19,611 nt of DNA from Flavobacteriaceae bacterium UBA3179 (GCA_002364245.1 DEXR01000014.1:467-20077), one strand, 5' to 3'; numbered from the stretch's first letter, positions 1 through 8,192 are shown. Notes: a model not told the origin generated them from the sequence alone. A program made the numbers and translations.

Positions 1-2816
1 TAATCACGCAAGAAGATATCGATACTGGAAGCGTTACCAACACTGCAACCGCAGAAGGGACAGCCCCGGACGGCACTGTAGTAACAGATGACTCAGGAAG
101 CACCGTAGATAATGACGATCCAACCGAGACTGAACTATGCCAGACCCCGGCGATAGCGATTGTTAAGACAAGCAGCTATGACGACGGCGGCGACTGTTCA
201 CAACCAGGTGAAGAGATCAACTACACCTTTACGGTGACCAACGAAGGAAACGTAAGCCTAACCAACGTAACGGTGACCGATCCATTAATCGCAACGATCA
301 ACGGCCCAACGGGTGACACGGACGGCGATGGTGAGTTAGATGTAACAGAGGAGTGGGAGTACACAGGAGTGTATGTAATCACGCAAGAAGATATCGATGC
401 TGGAAGCGTTACCAACACTGCAACTGCAGAAGGGACAGCCCCAGACGGGACCGTAGTAACAGATGACTCAGGAAGTTCGGTAGACACCGACGATCCAACG
501 GAGACTGAACTATGCCAGACCCCAGCGATAGCGATTGTTAAGACAAGCAGCTATGACGACGGAGGTGACTGTTCACAACCAGGCGAAGAAATCAACTATA
601 CTTTTACTGTGACCAACGAAGGAAACGTAAGCTTAGCCAACGTAACGGTGACCGACCCATTGATCGCAACGATCAACGGGCCAACGGGTGACACGGACGG
701 CGATGGTGAGCTTGACGTAACCGAAGAGTGGGAGTACACAGGAGTGTATGTAATCACGCAGGAAGACATCGATAAAGGTGAAGTAATTAACCAAGCAACA
801 ACAGAAGGAACAGCTCCAGATGGAACGGTGGTGACTGATGAATCTGGTTTAACGATCACCGACAATGACCCAACAATAACGGAGTTGTGTCAAGATCCAG
901 CTATAGCAATAGTAAAAACAGGTATTTTTAATGACGAGGACGGCGATGGCTGTAGCAATGTAGGGGAGACGATCAGTTATACATTCAGTGTGACCAACGA
1001 AGGAAACGTAAGCCTGTCATTTGTAGCAGTAAGCGATCTATTGTTGGGAGGAACCATTGCAGGTCCCGATAGTGGCGACACAGATGGCGATGGTGAGCTG
1101 GATGTAACAGAAGAATGGACTTATACTGGAGACTACGCCATCACCCAATCCGATATCGATGCCGGTGAAGTAGTGAACCAAGCAACTGCCAAAGGTGAAG
1201 CACCATCAGGTGATACAGTAACTGATGAATCAGGAGCAACAATAAGCGATGATGACCCAACTATAACGGTGTTATGTCAAAATGCTGATATAGCAATAGT
1301 AAAAACAGGTGTTTTTAATGACGAGGACGGCGATGGCTGTAGCAATGTAGGGGAGACAATCAGTTACACCTTCAGTGTGACCAACCAAGGGAACACAAGC
1401 TTGGCTAACGTAACGGTTACTGACCCATTGATCGCAACGATCAACGGGCCAACGGGCGACACCGATGGCGATGGTGAGCTGGATGTGACCGAAGAATGGG
1501 AATATACCGGAGACTACGCCATCACCCAAGGTGATATAGATGCTGGACAAGTTGTGAACCAAGCTACTGCAGAAGGATCTGCCCCTGATGGAACAATAGT
1601 GACTGATGACTCAGGCGCTACGATAAGCGATGATGATCCGACAGTAACAGTATTGTGTCAAAGTGCAGATATAGCCATAGTAAAAACTGGAGTCTTTAAT
1701 GATGAAGATCAAGATGGTTGTAGTAATGTAGGGGAGACGATCAGTTATACCTTTACAGTGACTAACCAAGGTAATGTTAGTTTAAGCACAATAACTGTAA
1801 CCGACCCATTGATTGCAACAATCAACGGTCCAACCGGAGATACGGACGGCGATAGTGAACTGGATTTAAATGAAACTTGGACATATACTGGAGATTATGC
1901 CATTACACAAGCCGATATCAACGCTGGCCAAGTTGTAAACCAAGCATTGGCTGAAGGTACTGCACCAGATGGAAGTATAGTAAATGATGATTCTGGAGCT
2001 ACCATTAATGATGATGATCCAACTGTAACTACATTATGTCAAAATGGATCAATAGCCTTGGTAAAAATTGGAACCCTTTCCGATGAAAATGGAGATGGAT
2101 GTACTCAAGTAGGTGAAACAATAGTATATGACTTTATTGTAACTAACACTGGTATTGTTGATTTAACCAATGTAACAGTAACCGATCCATTGGTAACAGT
2201 AAGTGGCGGACCAATAAACTTAGTTTCAGGTGATACTGATAGCTCAACGTTTACCGCAATATATACTGTGACCCAAGCTGATATTGATGCAGGACAAGTA
2301 GTAAACCAGGCTACGGCCGAAGGTACTACACCAGATGGAGGTATTGTAAGAGATGATTCTGGAGCAACCATTAATGATGATGACCCAACAATTACGGTAT
2401 TGTGTCAAGTATCATCTATGTCCTTAGAAAAATCAGGTGTCTTCAATGATGAAAATGGTGATGGTATTCCGCAAGAAGGAGAAACTGTAAGTTATACCTT
2501 CAGTGTGACAAATACTGGAACTGTGACCCTTTATAACATTACAATAGACGATCCTTTACCAGGTATAGATATTCAAGGAGGGCCAATTGCCTCTCTTGAT
2601 CCAGGAGTAACTGATGATACAACATTCACTGCTACTTATGCTATTAACGATGCAGATATAGAAGCTGGTGAAGTTATCAACCAAGCTATTGTAACAGGAG
2701 AAGACGATAAGGGTACAATTGTGACCGATGAATCTGATGATCCAAACAATGATGATGACGTTGATAACAATGGAGATGGAGAGCCAGATGATCCTACCGT
2801 TACTGTATTGCCTAAT
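1..2816 (+). repeat. Tandem coding repeats, about 366-387 bp per unit (DUF11/DUF7507-like domains)
   Basis: Taking the AIAIVKT-type strand as the unit start, units begin near 150, 525, 900, 1287, 1668, 2049 and 2415, giving periods of 375, 375, 387, 381, 381 and 366 bp; the tail of one more unit occupies 1-149. Spacings are exact multiples of three, so the array stays in frame. The partial unit and the units at 150 and 525 are nearly identical at the protein level and differ mostly at third codon positions. Later units diverge progressively and become more AT-rich. These are protein-domain repeats, not a CRISPR or a mobile element, but they are long enough to recombine or to collapse in a short-read assembly. 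Confidence 0.92.
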
Positions 2817-3143
2817 GTTGATCCTGAAGGAGATTTCGAGATATTCAACGGTATAACACCTAACGGAGATAACCTGAACGATTACTTTGTAATAGCTGGT
2901 ATCCAAGATTATTCACAGAATAATGTGAAGATATACAACAGATGGGGGGTATTAGTATGGGAGACCGATGGATATGGAGGCTCCAATGGTATGGAAAATG
3001 TATTTGAAGGAGAATCCAATGCAAGGGCGACCATACGTGCCAATGAAGAATTGCCAACAGGAACGTATTTCTATATACTTAGCTTCCCGTCAGACAACCC
3101 TGGCAAAGCTAGTTATTCAGGATACTTATATATAAACAGATAG
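1..3143 (+). CDS. Giant repeat surface adhesin with type B T9SS sorting domain (5' end missing)
   Basis: The reading frame is open from the first base, so the N-terminus and an unknown number of repeats lie outside the window; a GTG at 234 is internal, not the start. The protein is a string of about 120-129-residue units of the DUF11/DUF7507 type, with motifs such as SYTFSVTN, VTDPLI and ITQADIDAGQVVNQA. The last ~105 residues (from about 2820) match the gliding-motility-associated type B C-terminal domain: NGITPNGDNLNDYF, YNRWGVLVWET and LPTGTYFYIL. Proteins with this domain are exported by the type IX secretion system to the cell surface, as known for SprB of Flavobacterium johnsoniae. Many units contain EF-hand-like Asp-rich loops and a Cys pair. 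The PorP/SprF gene directly downstream fits the usual type B partner arrangement. The adhesin or gliding role is inferred; the ligand is unknown. Confidence 0.93.
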   Translation, partial: ITQEDIDTGSVTNTATAEGTAPDGTVVTDDSGSTVDNDDPTETELCQTPAIAIVKTSSYDDGGDCSQPGEEINYTFTVTNEGNVSLTNVTVTDPLIATINGPTGDTDGDGELDVTEEWEYTGVYVITQEDIDAGSVTNTATAEGTAPDGTVVTDDSGSSVDTDDPTETELCQTPAIAIVKTSSYDDGGDCSQPGEEINYTFTVTNEGNVSLANVTVTDPLIATINGPTGDTDGDGELDVTEEWEYTGVYVITQEDIDKGEVINQATTEGTAPDGTVVTDESGLTITDNDPTITELCQDPAIAIVKTGIFNDEDGDGCSNVGETISYTFSVTNEGNVSLSFVAVSDLLLGGTIAGPDSGDTDGDGELDVTEEWTYTGDYAITQSDIDAGEVVNQATAKGEAPSGDTVTDESGATISDDDPTITVLCQNADIAIVKTGVFNDEDGDGCSNVGETISYTFSVTNQGNTSLANVTVTDPLIATINGPTGDTDGDGELDVTEEWEYTGDYAITQGDIDAGQVVNQATAEGSAPDGTIVTDDSGATISDDDPTVTVLCQSADIAIVKTGVFNDEDQDGCSNVGETISYTFTVTNQGNVSLSTITVTDPLIATINGPTGDTDGDSELDLNETWTYTGDYAITQADINAGQVVNQALAEGTAPDGSIVNDDSGATINDDDPTVTTLCQNGSIALVKIGTLSDENGDGCTQVGETIVYDFIVTNTGIVDLTNVTVTDPLVTVSGGPINLVSGDTDSSTFTAIYTVTQADIDAGQVVNQATAEGTTPDGGIVRDDSGATINDDDPTITVLCQVSSMSLEKSGVFNDENGDGIPQEGETVSYTFSVTNTGTVTLYNITIDDPLPGIDIQGGPIASLDPGVTDDTTFTATYAINDADIEAGEVINQAIVTGEDDKGTIVTDESDDPNNDDDVDNNGDGEPDDPTVTVLPNVDPEGDFEIFNGITPNGDNLNDYFVIAGIQDYSQNNVKIYNRWGVLVWETDGYGGSNGMENVFEGESNARATIRANEELPTGTYFYILSFPSDNPGKASYSGYLYINR

Positions 3144-3153
3144 AAAGTCAAAA

Positions 3154-3180
3154 ACCTCCCGGAGGTAATGCTCCGGGGGT
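3154..3180 (+). promoter_or_regulatory. GC-rich hairpin between the adhesin and sprF-like genes
   Basis: An inverted repeat lies 10 bases after the adhesin stop codon: ACCTCCCGGAG, a six-base loop, then CTCCGGGGGT. It forms about ten pairs with one bulged T and is far more GC-rich than its surroundings. There is no uridine tract after it (ATAAAAATAT follows), so it does not look like a complete intrinsic terminator. It may be a leaky terminator or an mRNA-stabilising structure between two co-transcribed genes. The structure is seen; the role is inferred. Confidence 0.6.
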
Positions 3181-3196
3181 ATAAAAATATGTAACG

Positions 3197-4141
3197 ATGA
3201 AACACAGTTATTTAGCCATTATAGTTTTGATTTTACTTGGGAGTTTTTCAAGCAATGCCCAGCAAGATCCGCAGTACACACAGTATATGTACAATACACA
3301 GATTGTGAATCCTGCTTATGCAGGCTCGCGAGATGCATTAAGCTTTGGTCTATTGCTCAGATCACAATGGGTAGGTTTAGAAGGAGCTCCTAAAACAGGT
3401 ACTTTTACGGTTAACTCGCCTATTGGCGTATTGGACAATATGGGCTTAGGTCTATCTATAGTCCGTGATGAAATAGGACCTGCGGTAGAATCGAATGTAA
3501 ACATTGATTATTCGTATACTATCAATACTTCAGATGCAGCAGAGCTTTCTTTTGGGCTTAAAGCCGGTTTAGATCTTTTGGATGTTAACTTTAATAGGTT
3601 AAACATATTTGATCAAGGGGATATATTTGAAGATAACATTGACAATAAGCTACAACCACAAATTGGAGCTGGGGTGTATTACAATACAGACCGCTTTTAT
3701 GCAGGGCTGTCTGTCCCTAACTTTCTAACAACAAAACATTTTGATGAATCTACACTAGAGGATTTCAACTTTGACAATGATGTTGCGCCGGCAGAACGTC
3801 TGCACTACTTTTTAATAGCAGGTTATGTGTTTGATATCAATGAAAACTTAAAATTTAAGCCAGCAACACTTGTTAAAGCCGTAAGTGGTTCACCGCTACA
3901 ATGGGATGCATCGGCCAACTTTTTAATATATGACAAACTAACTTTAGGGGCCTCATACCGATGGAGTGCAGCATTGAGTGCCATGGCAGGGTTTCAAGTA
4001 AGTGACCAGATATTCATTGGTTTTGGATATGATTACCAAACCACCGATATCGAAGAGTTTAGTGATGGATCCTATGAAGTGTTCTTGCGCTTTGACCTCT
4101 TTAATAAACCAGAACGTGTGTTGACCCCAAGATTCTTTTAA
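3197..4141 (+). CDS. PorP/SprF-family type IX secretion outer-membrane protein
   Basis: A 314-residue protein with a Sec signal peptide (residues 1-22, cleavage after SSNAQ). The mature protein opens with the family hallmark QDPQYTQYMYN, then NPAYAGSRDA and RSQWVGLEGAPKTG. The rest alternates Gly/aromatic-rich strands, as expected of an outer-membrane beta-barrel. PorP/SprF proteins belong to the type IX secretion and gliding apparatus. SprF-type members are encoded next to adhesins with type B C-terminal domains and are needed for their export or surface attachment; SprF for SprB is the known case. Here it sits 53 nt after such an adhesin and 14 nt before a PorE-like gene, so it is probably the dedicated partner of the adhesin. 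The ATG at 3197 places the signal peptide correctly. The family call is firm; the client assignment is inferred from position. Confidence 0.93.
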   Translation: MKHSYLAIIVLILLGSFSSNAQQDPQYTQYMYNTQIVNPAYAGSRDALSFGLLLRSQWVGLEGAPKTGTFTVNSPIGVLDNMGLGLSIVRDEIGPAVESNVNIDYSYTINTSDAAELSFGLKAGLDLLDVNFNRLNIFDQGDIFEDNIDNKLQPQIGAGVYYNTDRFYAGLSVPNFLTTKHFDESTLEDFNFDNDVAPAERLHYFLIAGYVFDINENLKFKPATLVKAVSGSPLQWDASANFLIYDKLTLGASYRWSAALSAMAGFQVSDQIFIGFGYDYQTTDIEEFSDGSYEVFLRFDLFNKPERVLTPRFF

Positions 4142-4155
4142 TAAAACTATTCGCT

Positions 4156-6081
4156 ATGAAACCTATACTTAATACATCACTTTTACTCATTTTCCTATTT
4201 ACTGTTGGTGTTTCTTTTTCACAACGAAAGGATATAAAGAAAGCAAATGAAGACTTTGACAAGTTTGCTTATATAGATGCCAGGGAGATATACTTAAAGG
4301 TCGTAAAAGACGGGTATCAATCTGCTGAAATATTTAAAAAACTTGGTGACACATACTATTGGAACAGTGATTATGACAATGCAGCAAAATGGTACTCAAG
4401 GTTGGTGAACGAATACCCTAATGAAACGGAAGCAGAATATTATTACCGTGCTGCCCAATCCTTAAAAAGTTTAGGAAACTACAAAGAGTCCGATGAATTG
4501 ATGATTCAATTTGCCGCTCACGGGGGCAATGGGCTTATAGTACGAAATTTTGAGAGTGCCCCAAACTATTTAAATAGCATAGCAAAAGAATCACGAGAAT
4601 TTGTTTTAGAGAAAGTTTCCACAAACAGTAATGTATCTGACTTTGGCCCTTCATATTATGGGGGCAACATAGTATATGCTACCGCAAGAGCTAGTTCAGA
4701 AGGAGGGAAAGTTTCAGAATGGAATGCCCAGCCTTTTTTAGACCTTTATGTGGCAGATGTTGACAAGGACGGGGGGTTGTCCAATGCGCAGGCCCTTCCA
4801 GGTGATATAAACACAAAATACCACGAGTCTACTCCTGTTTTTAGTAAGGACGGGAAGACCATGTATTTTACCAGGAACAATTATTTGGATGGCAAAGCGG
4901 GGAAAGACCGAAAAAAAACTATTCGCTTAAAGCTATACAAAGCAACCAAGAGTGGAGAGTTTTATTGGACCGATGTGGTGGAGCTTCCTTTTAACAGCGA
5001 CAAATATTCAGTAGCGCACCCAACGTTAAGCAAAGATGGCAAACGACTGTACTTTTCTTCCGATATGCCCGGGACCATCGGGATGTCAGATTTGTGGTAC
5101 GTAGACATACTCGGAAAAAATAAGTACGGGGAACCTGTAAATCTTGGCGAAGAAATAAACACCGAAGCCAGAGAGTCCTTTCCTTTTATCAGTGAAGAGA
5201 ACAACCTTTATTTTTCAAGTGACGGGCGTGCCGGGCTTGGAGGGTTTGATATTTATGTAGCCCCATTGAGCACTGAGGGAAAACCGGGTAGGGTAAAAAA
5301 TTTGGGAGAGCCTGCCAATAGCAGTCAAGATGATTTTGGTTTTATAATAAAAGAGACAAAACGAAGAGGGTATTTAACCTCTAATAGAGATGGGGCCCGT
5401 GGTAGTGTAGATGATGAAATATACTTGCTAAAAGAAAAATGTGAAATAACAATCACTGGTTTGGTGACCGATGAAGAAAGTGGCGAATTGCTTCCCGGGG
5501 CAACAGTAATGCTTTTGGATTCTAACAACAAGGAGATCACAAGTGTTGTGGCAGGTGACGATGCAAGATATACTTTAACAGCAGACTGTGATAGTAAATA
5601 TGCTGTACGCGGTACAAAAGAAAGCTATGCCCCTAATGAAAAACTTGTGGCTACACCAACTAAAACGGGCACTGTGGAAGTTCCGTTGCCATTAAGGCTA
5701 GTAGGCTGTCCTCCAGATGATTTAGGGTGCCGTCTTAGCTTACAGCCTATCTATTTTGATTTTGACCGATATAACATTCGTCCAGATGCCGAAATAGAAT
5801 TGGCAAAAATATTAGCTGCCCTTCGGCAGTACCCAGAGCTGATAATACATATAGAATCGCACACAGATTCGAGGGGGAATGACAGCTACAACGAAGCATT
5901 ATCTGAAAAAAGAGCACAATCAACCCTTAACTGGCTTGTTAAAAAGGGCATTGACCGAGATAGGCTCAGTGCGAAAGGGTATGGTGAAAACCGTTTAGTC
6001 AATGAATGTTCAAACGGAGTAAAGTGTACTGAGGAAGAGCATCAACTAAATAGAAGGTCTATGTTTATTATTCAGAATTAA
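4156..6081 (+). CDS. PorE-like OmpA-family protein: TPR, PD40 propeller, CRD, OmpA domain (copy 1)
   Basis: A 641-residue periplasmic protein with a signal peptide (1-22, ending VSFSQ). A TPR-like helical region (about 25-130) carries ALKxLGDTYYWNSDYxxA-type repeats. PD40/TolB-type propeller blades span about 150-425 (KDGKTMYFTRNNY, KDGKRLYFSSD, NLYFSSDGRAGLGGFDIYV). A carboxypeptidase-regulatory-like domain follows (about 429-515). The C-terminal OmpA domain (about 529-641) includes YFDFDRYNIRPDA, ESHTDSRG and LSEKRAQSTLNWL; the Asp of HTDSRG and the Arg of SEKRA match the residues OmpA-family domains use to bind peptidoglycan. This domain order is that of PorE, a T9SS component in Porphyromonas that links PorP to peptidoglycan. 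Unlike PorE, no lipobox cysteine is seen after the signal peptide. The 14-nt gap from the sprF-like gene indicates one operon. Architecture is clear; a role in anchoring the secretion or adhesin complex is inferred. Confidence 0.9.
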   Translation: MKPILNTSLLLIFLFTVGVSFSQRKDIKKANEDFDKFAYIDAREIYLKVVKDGYQSAEIFKKLGDTYYWNSDYDNAAKWYSRLVNEYPNETEAEYYYRAAQSLKSLGNYKESDELMIQFAAHGGNGLIVRNFESAPNYLNSIAKESREFVLEKVSTNSNVSDFGPSYYGGNIVYATARASSEGGKVSEWNAQPFLDLYVADVDKDGGLSNAQALPGDINTKYHESTPVFSKDGKTMYFTRNNYLDGKAGKDRKKTIRLKLYKATKSGEFYWTDVVELPFNSDKYSVAHPTLSKDGKRLYFSSDMPGTIGMSDLWYVDILGKNKYGEPVNLGEEINTEARESFPFISEENNLYFSSDGRAGLGGFDIYVAPLSTEGKPGRVKNLGEPANSSQDDFGFIIKETKRRGYLTSNRDGARGSVDDEIYLLKEKCEITITGLVTDEESGELLPGATVMLLDSNNKEITSVVAGDDARYTLTADCDSKYAVRGTKESYAPNEKLVATPTKTGTVEVPLPLRLVGCPPDDLGCRLSLQPIYFDFDRYNIRPDAEIELAKILAALRQYPELIIHIESHTDSRGNDSYNEALSEKRAQSTLNWLVKKGIDRDRLSAKGYGENRLVNECSNGVKCTEEEHQLNRRSMFIIQN

Positions 6082-6208
6082 AAAAAAGTATAAGATAATA
6101 GTCTCCCCTTTGCAATTTAAGTTATTGAAAATTACAACCTAACTAAGGTATACTATTCCAGTATCCCAATAAAAACCAAAAGGAATAGTGTTAAAAGTAA
6201 GTAACTAA

Positions 6209-6242
6209 TACATTTTAAATAATAGTTAATTTTTAAAATGTA
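6209..6242 (+). promoter_or_regulatory. 11-bp inverted repeat abutting the start of the second PorE-like gene
   Basis: TACATTTTAAA (6209-6219) and TTTAAAATGTA (6232-6242) are perfect reverse complements separated by 12 bases, and the right arm ends three bases before the ATG at 6246. It lies in the 164-base gap between the two paralogues, where a second, weaker inverted repeat (ACTATTCC at 6152-6159, GGAATAGT at 6182-6189) also occurs. No TAnnTTTG promoter box was found in this gap. The structure could mask the ribosome-entry site or serve as an operator. The function is unknown, and AT-rich sequence makes chance palindromes likelier. Confidence 0.45.
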
Positions 6243-6245
6243 CTT

Positions 6246-8192
6246 ATGATGGCAACGCCAAAAAGATTTATAATTCTTGGAATTATAACTTTACTAGCAA
6301 ATGTATCTTTCTCACAAAGCAGTAAAGTAGCCAAAGCAAATAATCAATTTGATAAATATGATTATATAAATGCTAGGGAAATTTATCTTAAAGTTGTTGA
6401 AAATGGGTTCGCTTCCGCAGAAATCTATAAAAAGTTAGGTGATACATATTATTATAACAGCGATTATATAAATGCTGTAAATTGGTATAATAAACTTGTC
6501 GCAGAATACCCTGGAGAAATAGAAACCGAATATTATTATAGGATAGCGCAATCACTTAAAAGTGTTGAGGATTACGAAAAATCTGAAGAGATGATGAACA
6601 CCTACCTTAGTATGGGAGGTGTAGAGCGAGAAGTGAAAGGTTTTGAAAATGATCCTGAATACCTTAAGAGTTTGGGAGTACACCCTTTTAAATATGTCAT
6701 TAATAAAGTGGCAACCAATTCACGTTTTTCAGATTTCGGACCTTCTTATTATAAAAACAAAATTGTATTTGCCTCTTCTACAAAAGACAGAGAAAAATTT
6801 AGGACTCATAACTGGAATAACTTACCCTATTTAGACCTTTTTATGGCAGATGTAGACAGTGTTGGAGGTTTGTCTAATGTAACTTCATTAAATGGAAATA
6901 TAAACACTGAATATCACGAATCTTCTCCTGCTTTTACCAAAGATGGTAAGACCATGTATTTTACCAGAAACAATTATAACGATGGAAAAAAGGGGTATGA
7001 TAAAGAAAGAACAATTCGTTTAAAACTCTATAGGGCTACATTCAATAATACCGATAACTCTTGGGGTAGTGTAAAAGAACTACCTTTCAACAGTCCGTAT
7101 TATAGTGTTGCTCACCCTACATTAAGCAATGATGGTAAACGGCTTTATTTTGCTTCTGATATGGAGGGCACCTTTGGACGATCAGACCTTTGGTATGTTG
7201 ATGTTATACAAGGTAGTGATGGCTCATACGTATATGGAACCCCTATAAATTTGGGACCAGAAATAAACACCAAAGCACGTGAAACGTTTCCCTTTATAAG
7301 CGAAAATAATAACTTGTATTTTTCAAGTAACGGTCATGGTGGTCAAGGTGGGCTTGATGTTTTTGTTTCAGCTATTGATAAAGACGGCAACTTACAGCAA
7401 ATATCAAATTTTGGTTCTCCTATTAATACAAATATGGACGACTTTGGATTTATTACCAAAGAATCTGAGGGGACAGGATATTACACATCAAATGTAGATG
7501 GTGCTCGCGGTAGTATAGATGATGAAATCTATTATTTCTATGAAAAATGCGTCATGACAATAAACGGTATAGTTACCGATATTGATACTGAAGACTTGTT
7601 GCCAGGTTCTGAAGTTTCTATTCTGAGTGAAGATAATAAATTGATACAAAAAATAACCGTAGGTGAAGATGCTGCGTTTAGTTTTACTGCAGAATGTGAT
7701 ACAAAATATATTTTACGAGGAACAAAAAACAGATACTTTCCTAAAGAAGAAACCATAGAAACCCCAGATGAGGGCGGGGTTGTAGACTTGAACCTTCAGC
7801 TTAAACTAGAAGAACCATGTCCGCCAAACGATTTAGGGTGTCGCTTGAAGTTACAACCTATCTATTTTGATTATGATAAAGATTTTATTCGTCCAGATGC
7901 CTCAATAGAATTGGCTAAAATATTATATGCTATGCAACTGTACCCACAATTAGTCATACATATAGAATCACATACCGATTCTAGAGGAAGAGATAGCTAT
8001 AACGAAAAACTTTCTGAAAGAAGAGCACAATCTACTCTAAATTGGATAGTAGAAAGAGGCATTGATAAAGATAGGCTAAGTGCAAAGGGATATGGTGAAA
8101 AACATCTTATCAACGAATGTAGCAATGATGTAGACTGTACTGAGGAAGAACACCAATTAAACAGAAGGTCAATGTTCATCATTCAAAATTAA
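6246..8192 (+). CDS. PorE-like OmpA-family protein: TPR, PD40 propeller, CRD, OmpA domain (copy 2)
   Basis: A 648-residue tandem paralogue of the preceding gene with the same domains in the same order. The signal peptide ends NVSFSQ and has no lipobox. A TPR-like region (EIYKKLGDTYYYNSDYINA) and PD40 blades (KDGKTMYFTRNNY, NDGKRLYFASDMEGTFGRSD, NNLYFSSNGHGGQGG) follow. A carboxypeptidase-regulatory-like domain starts near residue 433, and an OmpA domain from about 536 has YFDYDKDFIRPDA, ESHTDSRG and LSERRAQSTLNWI. The last ~20 residues are nearly identical to copy 1 (both end RRSMFIIQN), while the TPR and propeller parts have diverged most. Copy 2 is visibly more AT-rich. The start is ambiguous between two adjacent ATGs (6246 and 6249). 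It is probably a peptidoglycan-bound periplasmic partner of the same or a related T9SS complex; division of labour with copy 1 is unknown. Confidence 0.9.
   Translation: MMATPKRFIILGIITLLANVSFSQSSKVAKANNQFDKYDYINAREIYLKVVENGFASAEIYKKLGDTYYYNSDYINAVNWYNKLVAEYPGEIETEYYYRIAQSLKSVEDYEKSEEMMNTYLSMGGVEREVKGFENDPEYLKSLGVHPFKYVINKVATNSRFSDFGPSYYKNKIVFASSTKDREKFRTHNWNNLPYLDLFMADVDSVGGLSNVTSLNGNINTEYHESSPAFTKDGKTMYFTRNNYNDGKKGYDKERTIRLKLYRATFNNTDNSWGSVKELPFNSPYYSVAHPTLSNDGKRLYFASDMEGTFGRSDLWYVDVIQGSDGSYVYGTPINLGPEINTKARETFPFISENNNLYFSSNGHGGQGGLDVFVSAIDKDGNLQQISNFGSPINTNMDDFGFITKESEGTGYYTSNVDGARGSIDDEIYYFYEKCVMTINGIVTDIDTEDLLPGSEVSILSEDNKLIQKITVGEDAAFSFTAECDTKYILRGTKNRYFPKEETIETPDEGGVVDLNLQLKLEEPCPPNDLGCRLKLQPIYFDYDKDFIRPDASIELAKILYAMQLYPQLVIHIESHTDSRGRDSYNEKLSERRAQSTLNWIVERGIDKDRLSAKGYGEKHLINECSNDVDCTEEEHQLNRRSMFIIQN

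Noticed and set aside
221..487. Long minus-strand open frames opposite the adhesin repeats (also at 596-865, 2105-2371 and 2636-2848)
   Set aside because: They recur at the repeat period and mirror the codon pattern of the adhesin; their Ser/Val/Pro-rich translations match no family. They are shadows of the real frame.
1..2414. Regular direct repeats that might suggest a CRISPR array or satellite
   Set aside because: The period is 366-387 bp, in frame, and encodes immunoglobulin-like domains; there are no short repeats with unique spacers.
3161..3194. GGAGG followed by ATG and an eight-codon open frame (MLRGYKNM) before the sprF-like gene
   Set aside because: The GGAGG lies inside the hairpin and only two bases from the ATG, and Bacteroidota rarely use strong Shine-Dalgarno sites; it is most likely a by-product of the stem sequence.
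4156..8192. Possibility that the second OmpA-like gene is a decaying pseudogene copy
   Set aside because: The frame is intact over 648 codons, all domains and peptidoglycan-binding residues are kept, and differences look like ordinary divergence.
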